A DNA stretch of 64,000 nucleotides from Patiria pectinifera (GCA_029964075.1 CM057133.1:12052699-12116698); one strand, 5' to 3'. Positions 14,001 to 24,000 are shown, numbered from the stretch's first letter. Notes: generated from the letters alone by a model not told the origin. Translations and numbers: made by a program.

Positions 14001-15080
14001 ACATGTTCCAAGTGTGACCCTTATTTACAGACATGACAGACGAACCTGCTAACGGAGGTAGTCCAGCTATTCGCCACATTTATGGGGCTATGTTTATCCT
14101 CGATCCTCCATATTAAATCTGCGCAGACGCTTGCAACGCGCTAGCCCGACTGCGTCTGGCCGTACAGTACTATCGCAAGCTCTGTCGTACCACAGAGCTT
14201 GCGATAGTACTGTACGGCCAGACGCAGTCGGGCTAGCAACGCGCGTACGTTGTCACTCACAGTACATTATTGAATGAATGCGTAAAAATAGGACCGCGTA
14301 GCTTTACTTTAGGATAATGGATATTTTGCCAGAGGTAATGACGGCAAACTAACGTTTACTAAAGGTTTGCCGGCGGCAATCCATATCAACAGAGGGCGCT
14401 GTACTCTTTAGGATAGGGCTGAATTATAAGATGTATTAAATTCCCACCAAAAGTTGTGTAGCACGTTTGGTGTAATGGTTAAGCAAAGGCTCTGGTAAGC
14501 GGGATGACTCGGGTTCGATTCCGACCGCACCACATTTTAAAAAAAAAAAATTCTCATCCCCAAATAAATAAGATTATTCTTCTTTTATTATTTTAACATG
14601 TCTCAAACATTTTTTTGCAGAGTAGGCCTATTAGGCCTACATTTTCTTTTTCAAATTTGTGGCTCTGGAGGATTTTTTTTTAAAAGGGAAATAGGCCTAA
14701 AGTCCGAAATTGTAAAATGGTCTGAATCCCATCTTGTGAATACGAGGTTACAACGATAATTTTGGCATGGAGCCAGACTAAAATTTGTCACCGGTACAAA
14801 AAAAACAGTAACTGCGCATGTTCAGTGCATATCCGACAAACTAACGTTTACTAAAGGTTTGCCGTCTCCGGCAAAATATACACTGCCTTACTTTAGCATA
14901 ATTTGGGCTGCCGTTAAACGATGCGTTCATTTTAAACAACCATAAAACAAAGTCACAAAGGGGACCCTCGGGACTGCATTTTATTTGATGGCTATTCCAA
15001 ACTTGACCAACAAACCTCTGTTCTTGACTGCCGATATCTTGCAAAGTTGCCGGTTTGTAAAGTGCCCTCTTCGACGCCAT
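2036..15080 (-). CDS. Unrecognised multi-exon gene, possible low-complexity protein
   Basis: Six minus-strand exons join with matching phases: 15080-15016 (starts MASKRALYKPATLQDIGSQ), 13548-13439, 12761-12626, 7207-7081, 6397-6228 and 5106-4922. Each junction uses a GT donor (GTTTGT, GTAGAT, GTGAGT, GTGAGA, GTAGGT, GTTAGG) and an AG acceptor, and the split codons combine without a stop. The ATG context (AAGATGGCG) is good. A seventh exon, 2079-2036, has a strong acceptor, fits the phase, and would add a basic stretch (PRRTRRKRK). About 260 residues result, rich in Ser, Thr and Pro, with no signal peptide, membrane segment or catalytic motif that I recognise. A nuclear or regulatory protein is possible but is only a guess. 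The 3' end is unresolved: exon six could instead end at the TAG just after its last codon. An intronless GPCR lies on the opposite strand inside the 5.4-kb intron between exons three and four. Confidence 0.6.
2395..2560 (+). mobile_element. tRNA-derived SINE fragment
   Basis: A perfect RNA polymerase III B-box (GGTTCGAAACC, 2427-2437) is followed about 25 bases later by the block TTCTTGGGCAAGACACTTTA, a CCTCTCTCTACCCA segment and ATAAATGGGTACC. The same order of blocks, in opposite orientation, occurs at about 11515-11748, so this is a dispersed family. Box-B-plus-core elements with a CTTGGGCAAG block are typical of marine invertebrate SINEs. The A-box is less clear. Confidence 0.65.
2600..4921. 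other. Intron or intergenic sequence, no gene supported
   Basis: AT-rich sequence between the last firm exon of the minus-strand gene (4922) and the candidate terminal exon near 2.0 kb. It holds CRE-like TGACGTCA (about 3774) and a LINE-like 3' tail near 3700-3740 (AATAATGAAATGAATAAAAT), neither well supported. A minus open frame at 4604-4798 contains a self-complementary stretch and lacks a good acceptor. Confidence 0.4.
6775..6865 (+). repeat. tRNA-like sequence (pseudogene or SINE head)
   Basis: An A-box-like segment (GTGGTCAAGTGGTAGACGC, about 6796) precedes a B-box variant (GGTTTGAGTCC) and a T-arm-like GTAGG...CCCAC stem at the proper spacing. An acceptor stem cannot be paired convincingly, so a functional tRNA is unlikely. 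It lies in an intron of the minus-strand gene. Confidence 0.5.
7208..9020. other. Intron sequence, nothing recognised
   Basis: AT-rich sequence in the large intron of the minus-strand gene. It contains a short ATAATA microsatellite near 7735. Open frames at 8331-8528, 8653-8838 and 8773-9009 have no domain, no splice support and no codon pattern that suggests coding. Confidence 0.4.
9034..9243 (-). repeat. Direct repeat pair with tRNA B-box motifs
   Basis: Two copies of a 40-base segment, GATATGCCACAGCCAGGATT-CGAACC followed by TCTGAAGACC, lie at about 9034-9072 and 9203-9243. On the minus strand each carries a perfect B-box (GGTTCGAATCC). They look like truncated tRNA-derived repeats, about 0.7 kb upstream of the GPCR start. 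Confidence 0.55.
9923..10969 (+). CDS. Intronless class A (rhodopsin-like) GPCR with divergent motifs
   Basis: A 348-residue seven-helix receptor in one exon. The start is the ATG at 9923 (AAGATGG context); the frame is open slightly further upstream but has no earlier ATG. The N terminus has two N-glycosylation sites (NGT at 9 and 16). TM1 is near 29-55, TM2 near 64-84, TM3 near 98-123, and TM4 holds W152. Key class A positions are altered: D2.50 is E74 in LSELL, the DRY box is DMY (124-126), CWxP is AWVP (279-282), and NPxxY is NPICH (310-314). No Cys is seen at the TM3 disulfide position. The third intracellular loop (about 220-265) is polar and Lys/Asn-rich. Such intronless orphan receptors are expanded in echinoderms and lancelets. 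Ligand unknown; signalling through G proteins is expected but the changed motifs make this uncertain. The gene is nested in an intron of the opposite-strand gene. Confidence 0.85.
   Translation: MEYAGDLMNGTESPVNGTQNEQPPGRLNFSILLIMIVPLTIMAIVYIWIILSVAFCHSLRKPSNYFLANLCLSELLCVILSLRTIPFMGDNTKMYDISFLVILMLVFNYLIAMYFVNSILVAGDMYVKVSRPMQYLRLMTDRRSLLIIVLGWVIMTVVASILAAVTFTCSQIRGIVEPIQIVHAAENEFIVVTFNVCFDTVSIPCVFIVAVLCSSLARIACNQHKKIHQETCSVSQTVVDQSQANSNANRPGPTNKKNPNVNRKTMRYFLINFSSFVVAWVPMIITCTIFACYGRVTEQQLKVSALLAINPICHVFIGTTFLTYIQAEHRQVLRKAVTCIVSKCKRSR
10970..12150. other. GPCR 3' flank and repeat-containing intron
   Basis: AT-rich 3' flank of the GPCR. It contains the minus-oriented SINE at about 11515-11748 and otherwise no supported gene. 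Confidence 0.4.
11515..11748 (-). mobile_element. tRNA-derived SINE, near full length
   Basis: Read on the minus strand, an A-box-like TGACCAAGTGGTTAGAG (about 11740) is followed by a perfect B-box GGTTCGAATCC (11696-11686), then GTGTCCTTGGGCAAGCCACT, TGCCTCTCTCCTCCCA and GATGGACTGGCATCCCATCT. Head, core and tail are in the usual SINE order. The core matches the element at about 2395-2560. Target-site duplications were not identified. Confidence 0.8.
12153..12603. mobile_element. Candidate foldback/MITE element, 450 bp
   Basis: The two ends are imperfect inverted repeats. The left end reads ATGTTTATGAGTGCAATTGT; the right end, reverse complemented, reads ATGTTTATGAGTGCAGTGGT, and similarity continues for about 60 bases (both then carry ATTTTxATGAG-TGAxAGAT). 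The interior has no coding frame. It lies in an intron of the minus-strand gene. Confidence 0.55.
14133..14243. mobile_element. Hairpin MITE with perfect 44-bp arms and 8-bp duplication
   Basis: Bases 14141-14184 are the exact reverse complement of 14193-14236, separated by 8 bases. The arm begins CTAGCCCGACTGCGTCTGGC. GCAACGCG flanks it on both sides (14133-14140 and 14236-14243), consistent with an 8-bp target-site duplication as made by hAT-class transposases. It lies in intron one of the minus-strand gene. No transposase is present. Confidence 0.85.
14461..14534 (+). repeat. tRNA-like sequence followed by an A-run
   Basis: GTTTGGTGTAATGGTTAAGC resembles a tRNA A-box and D-arm, and CGGGTTCGATTCCGA a B-box and T-arm. 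The 5' and 3' ends do not pair as a 7-bp acceptor stem. A-rich sequence follows at once, as in a retroposed tRNA pseudogene or SINE head. Not called as a working tRNA. Confidence 0.55.
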
Positions 15081-16640
15081 CTTGAAACTCCCGCGATTCC
15101 ATCGCCAATGTACTCAAAATTTATTTTTTAAACGTGTAGTTCGTTGTCAGTGTAATTTAAAGTGAATGTCTCCTTTATAGCCTGCCACTGTCAAATTTAT
15201 ATAAATTAAAATAATATCATTAAAAAAATAAACGTTAGGCATATTTTCAATTTTGTTTTCAAATAGCAATTTCTTTCGAACCATAAATTCTGCCCACATT
15301 GAATAATTCAAATGTTTGCATGTAGCGTGACAATTATTCAGTTGTACCTTTGCATGTTTAATATTAAACCAAATATAAAAACATACTTTCAGAAGGTTGA
15401 AAACGTCCGAAAGGGGAAACACCTGGGTGTTTTTTCCGCTTAAAAATGTATTCCACAGACTCTTTTTGGGGGGTTTCACCTCGAAAAATAGAATTGTTTT
15501 TTTTTTAATGCTATTTTCCTAGCAATATAAAATAATTCACTTAGAATAAGACATTGATAAAAAAAAATCCAACATGCGTTTAGTTATTGAATTGTTTCTT
15601 CACAAAGTTTGATGGCCTGTGAGCTGCTCACGGGTTTAATTTGGGCTGCAGCCGCCCAAAATCGAAATACATTTTTTTTTCCATTAAAACAAAACAAATA
15701 AATTAAAAATTTGTTAGGGAGAAAAAATCTAATTTTAAAGTGCATGGGTATGCATCTTTAACCAAAAAAATAAAATGAAAATTGGAATACATGAAATTAT
15801 GTTGAAGAACATTAACACGGGTAGTAGTAGAGCAACTTCAAAGTTCAAACATCCTCTTTAATACTTTTGTGACATGAGGTACACGTTATTAATTGATAAA
15901 AGTTGAACTTTGTCTTTACGGCATGAAAAAAGTCTAGTCCGGTCTATCTACCGTAGACGCGTACCGTACAGGCCGTGTACAGAATTGAAACACGTACGTA
16001 TAGTACGTGCATGAATAATTCGAATACGCTGCTTGTGTGTACGTACGTTTCTGTGCGAAGATCCGTTCAGAAATTCTGTGACTGAATCGGCCACTGTTTC
16101 CGGGGAAGCCTGTACATTGGATTGTCGTTTTATCAAGACCAAAGCCAGTTGTTCTTCTTGATGATGTGATTCTAAAATTTACTGGATTCTACTGCTAGTG
16201 CTACTGCTGAATTTCACGATTGAGCATGTCAATGTCATGCATGTTTGCATGACAAGCAACAAGTGGGAGATTTTATACTGTACAACAGGTGAAATGGTGA
16301 GAACATGAATGTCAATGCATGCTTGTGTGCATCACATGATTATTTACAATTTCCTACACCATGTAATCATGGAGAAATAATGTAGTGTACATCGTAGTTT
16401 TTATGGAAAGATTTCCATATACGAAGTTCACTCAACACTCTGTGTACAAACCCTATGAGAGCGGACTGAAAAATTCTAAGTATTTTCTAAGAAAATGCTT
16501 GTATTTTCTCACTGCTCAAATTGACTTTGATGACATGAAATTGCTATCTGGGGGCTTGTTAGTCAAAACAGAGGAAAATTAGTGAACTTTGCATATGGTA
16601 ATCTTGCCGTTTTTATAAGTGATATATGGGGCCATTTGTC
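15081..16640. other. Upstream flank of minus-strand gene, no other gene seen
   Basis: AT-rich sequence with A/T runs. The 5' UTR and promoter of the gene starting at 15080 should lie here, but I see no TATA box or initiator that can be defended. A minus open frame at 15147-15479 is AT-driven. Confidence 0.4.
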
Positions 16641-16832
16641 GGAAAGAATGTTGCAACCTGACGCTGCTTTTTTATCATTTCAATTGCAGGTCCGTCATTG
16701 CAAACATAAGACATGAATCTTGGACTGAGAAACATTTCCAATTTTAGAAACTTTTCTTGACTCTTCTTTGATTGACTTTGTACACAACCATGACAACCAC
16801 AGAAGTGAGCGTCAGGTTGCAACATTCTTTCC
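16641..16832 (+). mobile_element. MITE, GGAAAGAATG family, intact copy
   Basis: This 192-bp element has terminal inverted repeats: GGAAAGAATGTTGCAACCTG at the left and its complement ending CATTCTTTCC at the right. It is flanked by CATTTGTC on both sides (16633-16640 and 16833-16840), a perfect 8-bp target-site duplication. Related copies lie at 17482-17689, 35308-35481 and 54827-55042. The interior is non-coding. The duplication length suggests hAT-type mobilisation in trans. Confidence 0.9.
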
Positions 16833-16840
16833 CATTTGTC

Positions 16841-17481
16841 AATTAATTGTTTAGAGCATTTTGGACATATATATCATCAATCATCAGACCCCCCAAAGCT
16901 ACGCGGTCCTGTTTCTACGCACTACCTTCAATTTGTGTGTTGCAAGCGTTACCTGCGCAGATTACAACGGAGGGTCGAGGATACATGTACATGCTTGCTC
17001 TAGAGTAGTAGTTTCTTATCATACTTGACAGTTCCGGATCACTAAGTCTTGAATGTCTTGATTAATATAATTTAAATAAGAATTTATTCAAGTGTACAGC
17101 CTACTGTATGTAACCCATTTTTTTTTCAAGATTTTTTTTCACCACTTTCAATGTCGATCATTTTGTAATGGTCAGAATTTTTTTTTTGGAAATATCTTTA
17201 GTTTTGTATATGTGGCATTTTAACAAAATCATAATTTTAGGAATACCGGTAGTACTTTTAATATACCGCCGGTCACTTGTAAATAGTATCAATAATTTAT
17301 AACAGTACGACTCGACCCTAGTTCAATAGTTGCTTGTACTTTTTGTAGACAGCTCCATTTTTTTTGGGGGGGGGGGCTGACATCAAATGAAAAAATTTGC
17401 ACACCAGTTTTCATAGGTTGCTATGTGTTACCATTCAGTTCCCCTAGAACTATGGGGCTCCGCGCTTTGAAAAAAAATAAT
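16841..17481. other. Intergenic, nothing recognised
   Basis: AT-rich sequence with a G-run near 17364. No exon-like segment was seen. Confidence 0.4.
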
Positions 17482-17689
17482 GAGAAAGCATGTCCACATG
17501 CCACGTCAGTGATTGTGTACAAAGTCAATGGAGAGTCAAGAATTTTTTTTAGTAATTTCCTAACAAATATGGAAATGTTTCTCAGTCCCAGATTTATGTC
17601 TTTTCAACATTCTTGCAATGACTGACCTTTATTGAGTCTTGAGGTGATACATGAAGAAAAAAAAGGCGTCAGGTTGCAACATTTTTACC
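17482..17689 (-). mobile_element. MITE, GGAAAGAATG family, diverged copy
   Basis: The interior matches the reverse complement of the copy at 16641-16832 (TTGTGTACAAAGTCAAT, GGAAATGTTTCTCAGTCC, then GGCGTCAGGTTGCAACATT at the right end). The left terminal repeat is heavily diverged (GAGAAAGCATGTCCACATG). Confidence 0.75.
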
Positions 17690-18640
17690 AAATATAAATG
17701 GTTTGCTATATTTACAAGCCATAATTATAATGTTTTTTTGGTCATCTTTTTTTCCTCTTTCCGATGGAATCTTGACAGAGTCTAATCAATTATTTCCTGA
17801 ATGCCTCAGTAGCCTAGTGACCTGGTCATGAAGGTGAAATTTAGGATGAAGTACACTACAGTGTGCATTCTCAGAGGTATCCAGTGTTTATGGAATCATT
17901 TGATCCATGGTGGCATGGTCAGTAGGCCATGGGTGAAGCGAGGAATGATGTCATTAAAATAACACCATTGATGCAAGGCAGGGGCGGAGCTTCAAGAAAT
18001 GGGAGGGGGTGGTTACTGATATGAATGTCTACATCTACATGTACATGTATGTGTGTAACATTAGTATGTAAGTGGCTGTTGAGCTGTGGTCGCAACCCCC
18101 GACTCCCCCCTCCCCTACATGTAGATCAGCCACTGTAAGGTTAGATACTGTGTACATTCTTAAAACTACCAAAAAAGTAATCTTTACTCTAATATTGAAT
18201 AAGGGTACTAAAATGAACAAATTACAGACACTCAATTATGAATGGCCAGTGCATTGTGGACGTTGCGAGTAAAAAGCTTTAAATAGGACCGACTACATTT
18301 AAGTTACTAGGCAACAGCGGGTTACCGTCCACTGAATCCAGATATCATGTGATGTCACGATGTCATTGCTCGTGACAGACATTTTCTATCCAGCCGGCAG
18401 TGTGATTACATGTATTTTGGGACCATGCCAGGAATTGAGTTTTTCGGGAAAGACCGTCACAGACAAAGCAAGGAAATTAGCTCATTCTCTGTCCCCCAAT
18501 TATACCCACAAACTGGCAATCGATGGATACATGTTTGTGATGGCCTGTACTTCCTCACCTCAGAACCATCCAATATTGTTTCCCATGTTTTTGGAACAGT
18601 GCGGAAATTTTTTGGTGGGATTTTCCTGTAAATGCACATT
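17690..18640. other. Intergenic, weak open frames only
   Basis: Overlapping plus frames at 18360-18662 and 18410-18631 carry no recognised domain and have no splice partner. They may be part of an old repeat. Nothing else is supported. Confidence 0.35.
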
Positions 18641-18950
18641 TAAAGGGGCAATTAAGGACTGAAATCCCTGACAATTTTATGTTTTGGATTGTTTACTTAT
18701 AAATGCTTTTCAAAGGTCTGGTTGAAAGGAAACTATTGCAATGTCTTACTGTTCCCGAGATTTTTTTTTAAAAGGTTGTTGACCCCCAAAATAAGTTCTT
18801 GCATAACTACAAAATGCCCAGTTTTTAAAGGATGTTTGTGTGGACGTTTATATCCTACTTTTAAATGCTCTTTCCAATTAAACATCCCTTTATTTAAAAC
18901 TTGTTGTAGCCCAATTTGGCACATTCCTGGAGTATGACATAGTGGCCCTT
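18640..18950. mobile_element. Possible MITE with short TTAAAGGG ends
   Basis: The left end TTAAAGGGGCAATTA and right end ATAGTGGCCCTTTAA are inverted relatives. The interior has no coding sense. Support is limited to these short termini. Confidence 0.3.
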
Positions 18951-18990
18951 TAATAGTAATTAAAGATTCAAAATGATTTATCATTGACAA

Positions 18991-19163
18991 TACAGGCGAT
19001 TCACAATAGTGCGCCTCCAAGAGTTTGCAACGCGTTGGCCAATCACAATGCGCGAAATCAGTCGACCTTTTCCAAACGCGCATTGGGTCGACCGATTTTG
19101 CGCATTGTGATTGGCCAACGCGTTGCAAACTCTTGGAGGCGCACTGTTGTGAAACGACCGTAT
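18991..19163. mobile_element. Long inverted repeat (MITE-like), 66-bp arms
   Basis: Bases 19002-19067 and 19086-19151 are reverse complements with three mismatches, around an 18-base loop. The arm includes GCGCCTCCAAGAGTTTGCAA and CGCGTTGGCCAATCACAATG. Weaker complementarity extends about 10 bases outward to flanking TA dinucleotides, which would fit a Tc1/mariner-type TA target. Open frames across it on both strands are products of the symmetry. Confidence 0.8.
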
Positions 19164-19487
19164 TAATCAGATTTTTTAATAAATATAGTTTGATCCCAAG
19201 AGCAAGTACTCCTACAAATTCATTTATTTTTATCAAAAGAATATCACAAAACACAATGCCAATATTGGGCCATTTTGTTTCATGATTGATGGTCAGAGTC
19301 TATACTCTACCGGTACTTAAAACAATAAAATAAGTTTTTAATTGATGTAATTATTTCTTCTCGGCTGAACAAGGAATGTCACTACATGTAGAGTGTCAGT
19401 TGTCATTTGACACGACCCTTTAAAGTTTACGATACGTGGACTTCCCCGGACTGGCTTGGTGGGTATTGTGATATCCTGTTTGTTCAA

Positions 19488-19540
19488 GCTACATGTACAT
19501 GTACATGTACAGCACATGTACATTGTACACGTTATTATGT
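19488..19540. repeat. ACATGT microsatellite
   Basis: Repeated ACATGT units (TACATGTACATGTACATG) with a short degenerate extension. Confidence 0.8.
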
Positions 19541-19780
19541 ATGGGTACGACATCGGTGTATCTAGGTAAAGCACAACTGGCCGGATTATCTGTAAAATTT
19601 CCCTGGGAACAGTAGAGACATATTACATCACACTGGTACGTGTAAGTGATAGATCTGTTTGTGTTCAAAATATTTGGAATGAATGTATTTGCTATGACAG
19701 CAAGCAGGATATATATGTTTTTATTGAATGATAAAAGTAGGCAACTTATAATCTTGAATTCTCATGTAAAGTGCTGTTAT

Positions 19781-20280
19781 NNNNNNNNNNNNNNNNNNNN
19801 NNNNNNNNNNNNNNNNNNNNNNNNNNNNNNNNNNNNNNNNNNNNNNNNNNNNNNNNNNNNNNNNNNNNNNNNNNNNNNNNNNNNNNNNNNNNNNNNNNNN
19901 NNNNNNNNNNNNNNNNNNNNNNNNNNNNNNNNNNNNNNNNNNNNNNNNNNNNNNNNNNNNNNNNNNNNNNNNNNNNNNNNNNNNNNNNNNNNNNNNNNNN
20001 NNNNNNNNNNNNNNNNNNNNNNNNNNNNNNNNNNNNNNNNNNNNNNNNNNNNNNNNNNNNNNNNNNNNNNNNNNNNNNNNNNNNNNNNNNNNNNNNNNNN
20101 NNNNNNNNNNNNNNNNNNNNNNNNNNNNNNNNNNNNNNNNNNNNNNNNNNNNNNNNNNNNNNNNNNNNNNNNNNNNNNNNNNNNNNNNNNNNNNNNNNNN
20201 NNNNNNNNNNNNNNNNNNNNNNNNNNNNNNNNNNNNNNNNNNNNNNNNNNNNNNNNNNNNNNNNNNNNNNNNNNNNNNNN
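19781..20280. other. Assembly gap, 500 N
   Basis: Exactly 500 unknown bases, probably a fixed-size placeholder. It interrupts the region downstream of the minus-strand secreted-protein exons. Confidence 0.99.
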
Positions 20281-20370
20281 ACCTGAAAAGTTGGCTTCGA
20301 AATATGTCTATGCCATCTCTTGATGTTCTGCTGCTATAATTATGAGGGACTTTATGACGTAAGCAGGTAC

Positions 20371-21051
20371 CGCGCCATGAGGCTAGGAGCCCAAAGTAGT
20401 TTTGCTGAAGATTGTCCAAACTGTCGATGGCTATGGACGTATTTGAAGCTGAAGGCACAACATAAAATGTAAAAACTAAATCAAGCATCAAGTCACAGAC
20501 AAATCAGTTTCTTGTACGGCATAGAATTGTAAATCGCAGCGCAGTTTTCTTCTGCTAACTTCGGTTGTAAAACAAATCCCTGTATATTACAACTAATTTA
20601 TTAAAATAAAAACTACAGGGAAATGCGGTGACGGTACTTTACGTTTTTATCAATACTGAGATGAAACAAACAAGCAAACAGCAAAACTATATCATCACTA
20701 TAAAGCTACAAAATACTGTTACTTGTAGCTATATCATGCATTGTAGCACCTGTAGCATTTGGTAGTTATATTAGTGCTTCTCCCAAATAACTTATGTGGA
20801 GGTTCTGCGTTAATTGAATCCCGTTTTAATATCAGGGGTTAATACTAGAATTAATTACAATATGACTTTAAACTAAAGATAGATTGAAAGCCTTTACTCC
20901 CGAGGCTGTAATTCGAATTGAATTTCAATGACTTACCAATGACGGCATTCAAAACGTCCGTTCTGGTTAAATTCTCAAGACAAAGTGACGCTGGATAGAC
21001 ACCAAATGACGCAATGTACAAAATAATTATCAGCAGATCATCACGAGACAT
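20371..21051 (-). CDS. Partial secreted or membrane protein, signal-peptide exon plus one
   Basis: Exon one (21051-20937) starts at an ATG and encodes MSRDDLLIIILYIASFGVYP, a short polar start then a hydrophobic core like a signal peptide, followed by ENLT (N-glycosylation site). It ends ATT-G before a perfect GTAAGT donor. Exon two (20448-20371) follows a TTGTGCCTTCAG acceptor, completes the split codon without a stop, encodes a segment with NTS and SLDNLQQNYFGLL, and ends in phase 1 before GTACCT. Further exons would lie in or beyond the 500-N gap. Phase-1 boundaries are common in extracellular module genes. No family is recognised; an adhesion-type receptor is possible but unsupported. Confidence 0.5.
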
Positions 21052-24000
21052 TATATGGCACTACTTTAATGCAGACAAGCCAATAAACCCACTCTTCAAG
21101 ATGATTTAGTACAGGAAATGTCAACATAATATTTGTTGTTGGCACACTCATGATTTTATGAGAGTATAAACAGTTTATTGACAGACCATTGATTTGAACG
21201 AGAGTTTTTTGTTTTGTTGGTAGCTTGAACGAGTTATGGAGAAGGCGTTGCCGCCCTACTTTCAATATCAAACACACCTGAAGAGATTTTGTCGTTTATG
21301 AAGTCGTCTTTATCAAAGTTTTAATATCAAACTTGACTTTTGAGCAGACTTGTAAATCAGGTGGACAAGAAATTTATAAACCTATAAACGAAGTCTGTAA
21401 GATCGCACACCTTCAATAACCCAACATGGTTTCGCAACGTAACATTTTATGCATGCTTTTACCTTTTTTGTTCTTTTTATTTTTGATCGCACTTTTTTTT
21501 TTTCGAAAGAGGCGGATGAGATTGTGATGGGTGCACAGTGCGCAGGTGCAACGTTCGCGTCCAGCCGCCGTGTGCGCATCAATGGTATTGGTGATCTGAT
21601 TTCCCTGACCTGCTATTACGCAGATTTTTGCTTAATATTTGTGAGCGGCGTAGATAGTTTGAAACGAGTTAACCAATAAAATTAGCTGCATAATGTGTCT
21701 GCTGCCACCAAGCGGTTGACATCCGTCAACATAATTCCGTCAGCAGATAATTGTGTCGCAACCATAAGAGCTATATTAAATTAACAAAGGTCTATGGTCG
21801 CAACCTTGATCGGTTGTAACTCGTCACTCACATTGAGTTTGTATAGAATACCATAGAAGTGTCATAATTGTTTTATTTGGAAGGGTCTATCAACGTTAGA
21901 TGCCGGTATTTATAACGGTATTTGATGGCATTCACTATACTTCAAACTAATGACCAATTGGAACCGTCAGGGAGTTTTACAGACGTGAATAATTATGGGT
22001 GGTGCGCTATTGAAGGCAGCTGGACACGCTCAGACACTGGGGGCGCTGTTCAGGGAGGCTTCTTTAATTAAATGACAAATTAAATGATAATTTTGTCCGG
22101 GTCCACCGACAGAAGGCAAGGGTTAGAGGCACTTTTGACAGTTGTCTCGATAAATTCTGTTATATTTCCCCGAAGGAGCTCAAAATGCTCTCGGAGGAAG
22201 CTGTAAACACAATGACAGAGACCGCAGCCGTGCCTATGCATATTTCTGACCTCAAAATCCCCCGGCTCTTGAACCAATTTAAGTGATACTGACGACGTTG
22301 GTTTTGTACTCACGATGAAGGCCTATTTATTCACCTTACAACTGAAATGGTGTAATCGTAACCCCACCTGCCTTCAAACTCATGCGCGTAAAGATATTGT
22401 GGGGCACACAAACACAGCAAAAAAGATTGCCAGTCGCGGCGCGATACGCGACGGTAGTCTCCTAGTAGCCGCTTGCTGACAAGGCTTAGCGTCTGTGATA
22501 TTCGCGCAGATTCGGCGATTATTTATGCAAAACACAACTGCGTCTTGGTCTCGAGATGTTCTGACCATTCAGGGGCGCCTTCTATCTGGTCTTCCGTAAT
22601 CCGATGCATTTCAAAAACATGACAGCCAGTTTGATCAATCAACAGCTTAGTTCACATTTCTGATCGAAATGTCGTCGCAGATTCTAAAGTCGACTCCGAT
22701 TATAGCACGGGGTCGCATAACATTTTGCATGCTCAGATGGTCGTGGAAGTGGCTCTGCACACGTACATTTCTGATCCTCTGACTACGATAGGTGTCACTT
22801 GCAGGGTATGCTCTCTACCATGCATGAAAAATCATGCACGAAGTGACATCCTACTTGTATTAAAGTAGACAGTACGTCTTCAAGGTATCCCACGGGAAAT
22901 TAAAACAACCCACTCAACTCAGCATGCAAAATTGCAGCAACAAGCTCTGTGCACACAAATCTTTCACGTTCAGTGCCGCCAAATGATTTGGTTTTTATTC
23001 CCATGCGGGCTTTCCCCATAGTCTGTTGCCTGTTTGTACTGATAATGTTGTCGACGTAGTTGACACAATTCGAATCCATAACGTTTTGTGTTACTTTTTC
23101 TCTTATACTTTTGTAATATTTAATCATGAAACTACAAGTAATCATTGGGTCCTTTTTTGGGGGGAGGGGCGCTAAATGACGATGTATCCCTTCAGGAATT
23201 TATCCCAATACATAATATAAAAAAAAAATTTACGTTACCTAAATCCTATTAAAAAACATATTCCCGTCACGTGATATCGCTCAGGGATTGATATTCCAAC
23301 ACAATTTTGCGTATAAAATTATTAAATATCACATGGATTCCGAAGAGGGTGCGTCCAACGCCCCCTCCCCAGTTTTTGAATCGTCACAACTAGTCACGGT
23401 TCTCCCCCCCCCCCAACTCAGCCCAGCCTACCCCACCCCCAACCATGTTGAAAAGAAAATGATTGCCACTGTGTAAGACTATCTGGCATCCTTTTCGCAA
23501 ACTCATACCTCATACTATAAAACCAACCATTCAAAAATGGTACTTGTTGTTAGAGCAAACCTCATAGGAAAAACCAGCCAAACGGAAAGGATAAAGCGCT
23601 TATCAACCTAACAACTCCAGAGTGAGCTACAATGTTTTGAGGTGTTATGTGCATGTACATGTATACACACTGGGCAAATCACCAACGGTTAATGCCATTC
23701 AGACACCTCATACAGTGTTAATCTAACACCTAGGCCATGCAGTGAAGTGAACAGAGACACTATCAAACGTTGCTCCCAAGAGCAATGCGTAAAGATAAAG
23801 TAAGCTGTATGTCAAATGTAAAAAGCTGCTGTGTCAGACAAAGAACAAACCTGGTTTTACAACATTTTCTCTGTAAAGGTGTAGGGTATTGCGTGGATTT
23901 CTTGTGATCCACACATTTGAAACGTGGTAAGTAAACGCTCGAAAGCATTAAATGTCGGTGATCTCTGGGCTAGTGTTTACCACCACTGCCGCTTGCCTCC

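Noticed and set aside
14461-14534. Functional tRNA gene
   Set aside because: A- and B-box-like segments are present but the acceptor stem does not pair and an A-run follows.
18733-19254. 173-residue minus frame
   Set aside because: It runs through the long inverted repeat and repeats itself because of the symmetry; no domain.
19646-20491. Long open frames over 19.6-20.5 kb
   Set aside because: They are open only because they cross the 500-N gap.
22080-22313. 77-residue minus frame with Cys/His residues
   Set aside because: The Cys/His spacing fits no zinc-binding motif I know and there is no transcript context; too short to call.
22820-22845. Small palindrome around CATGCATGAAAAATCATGCA
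   Set aside because: Arms of about 8 bp are expected by chance in a window of this size.
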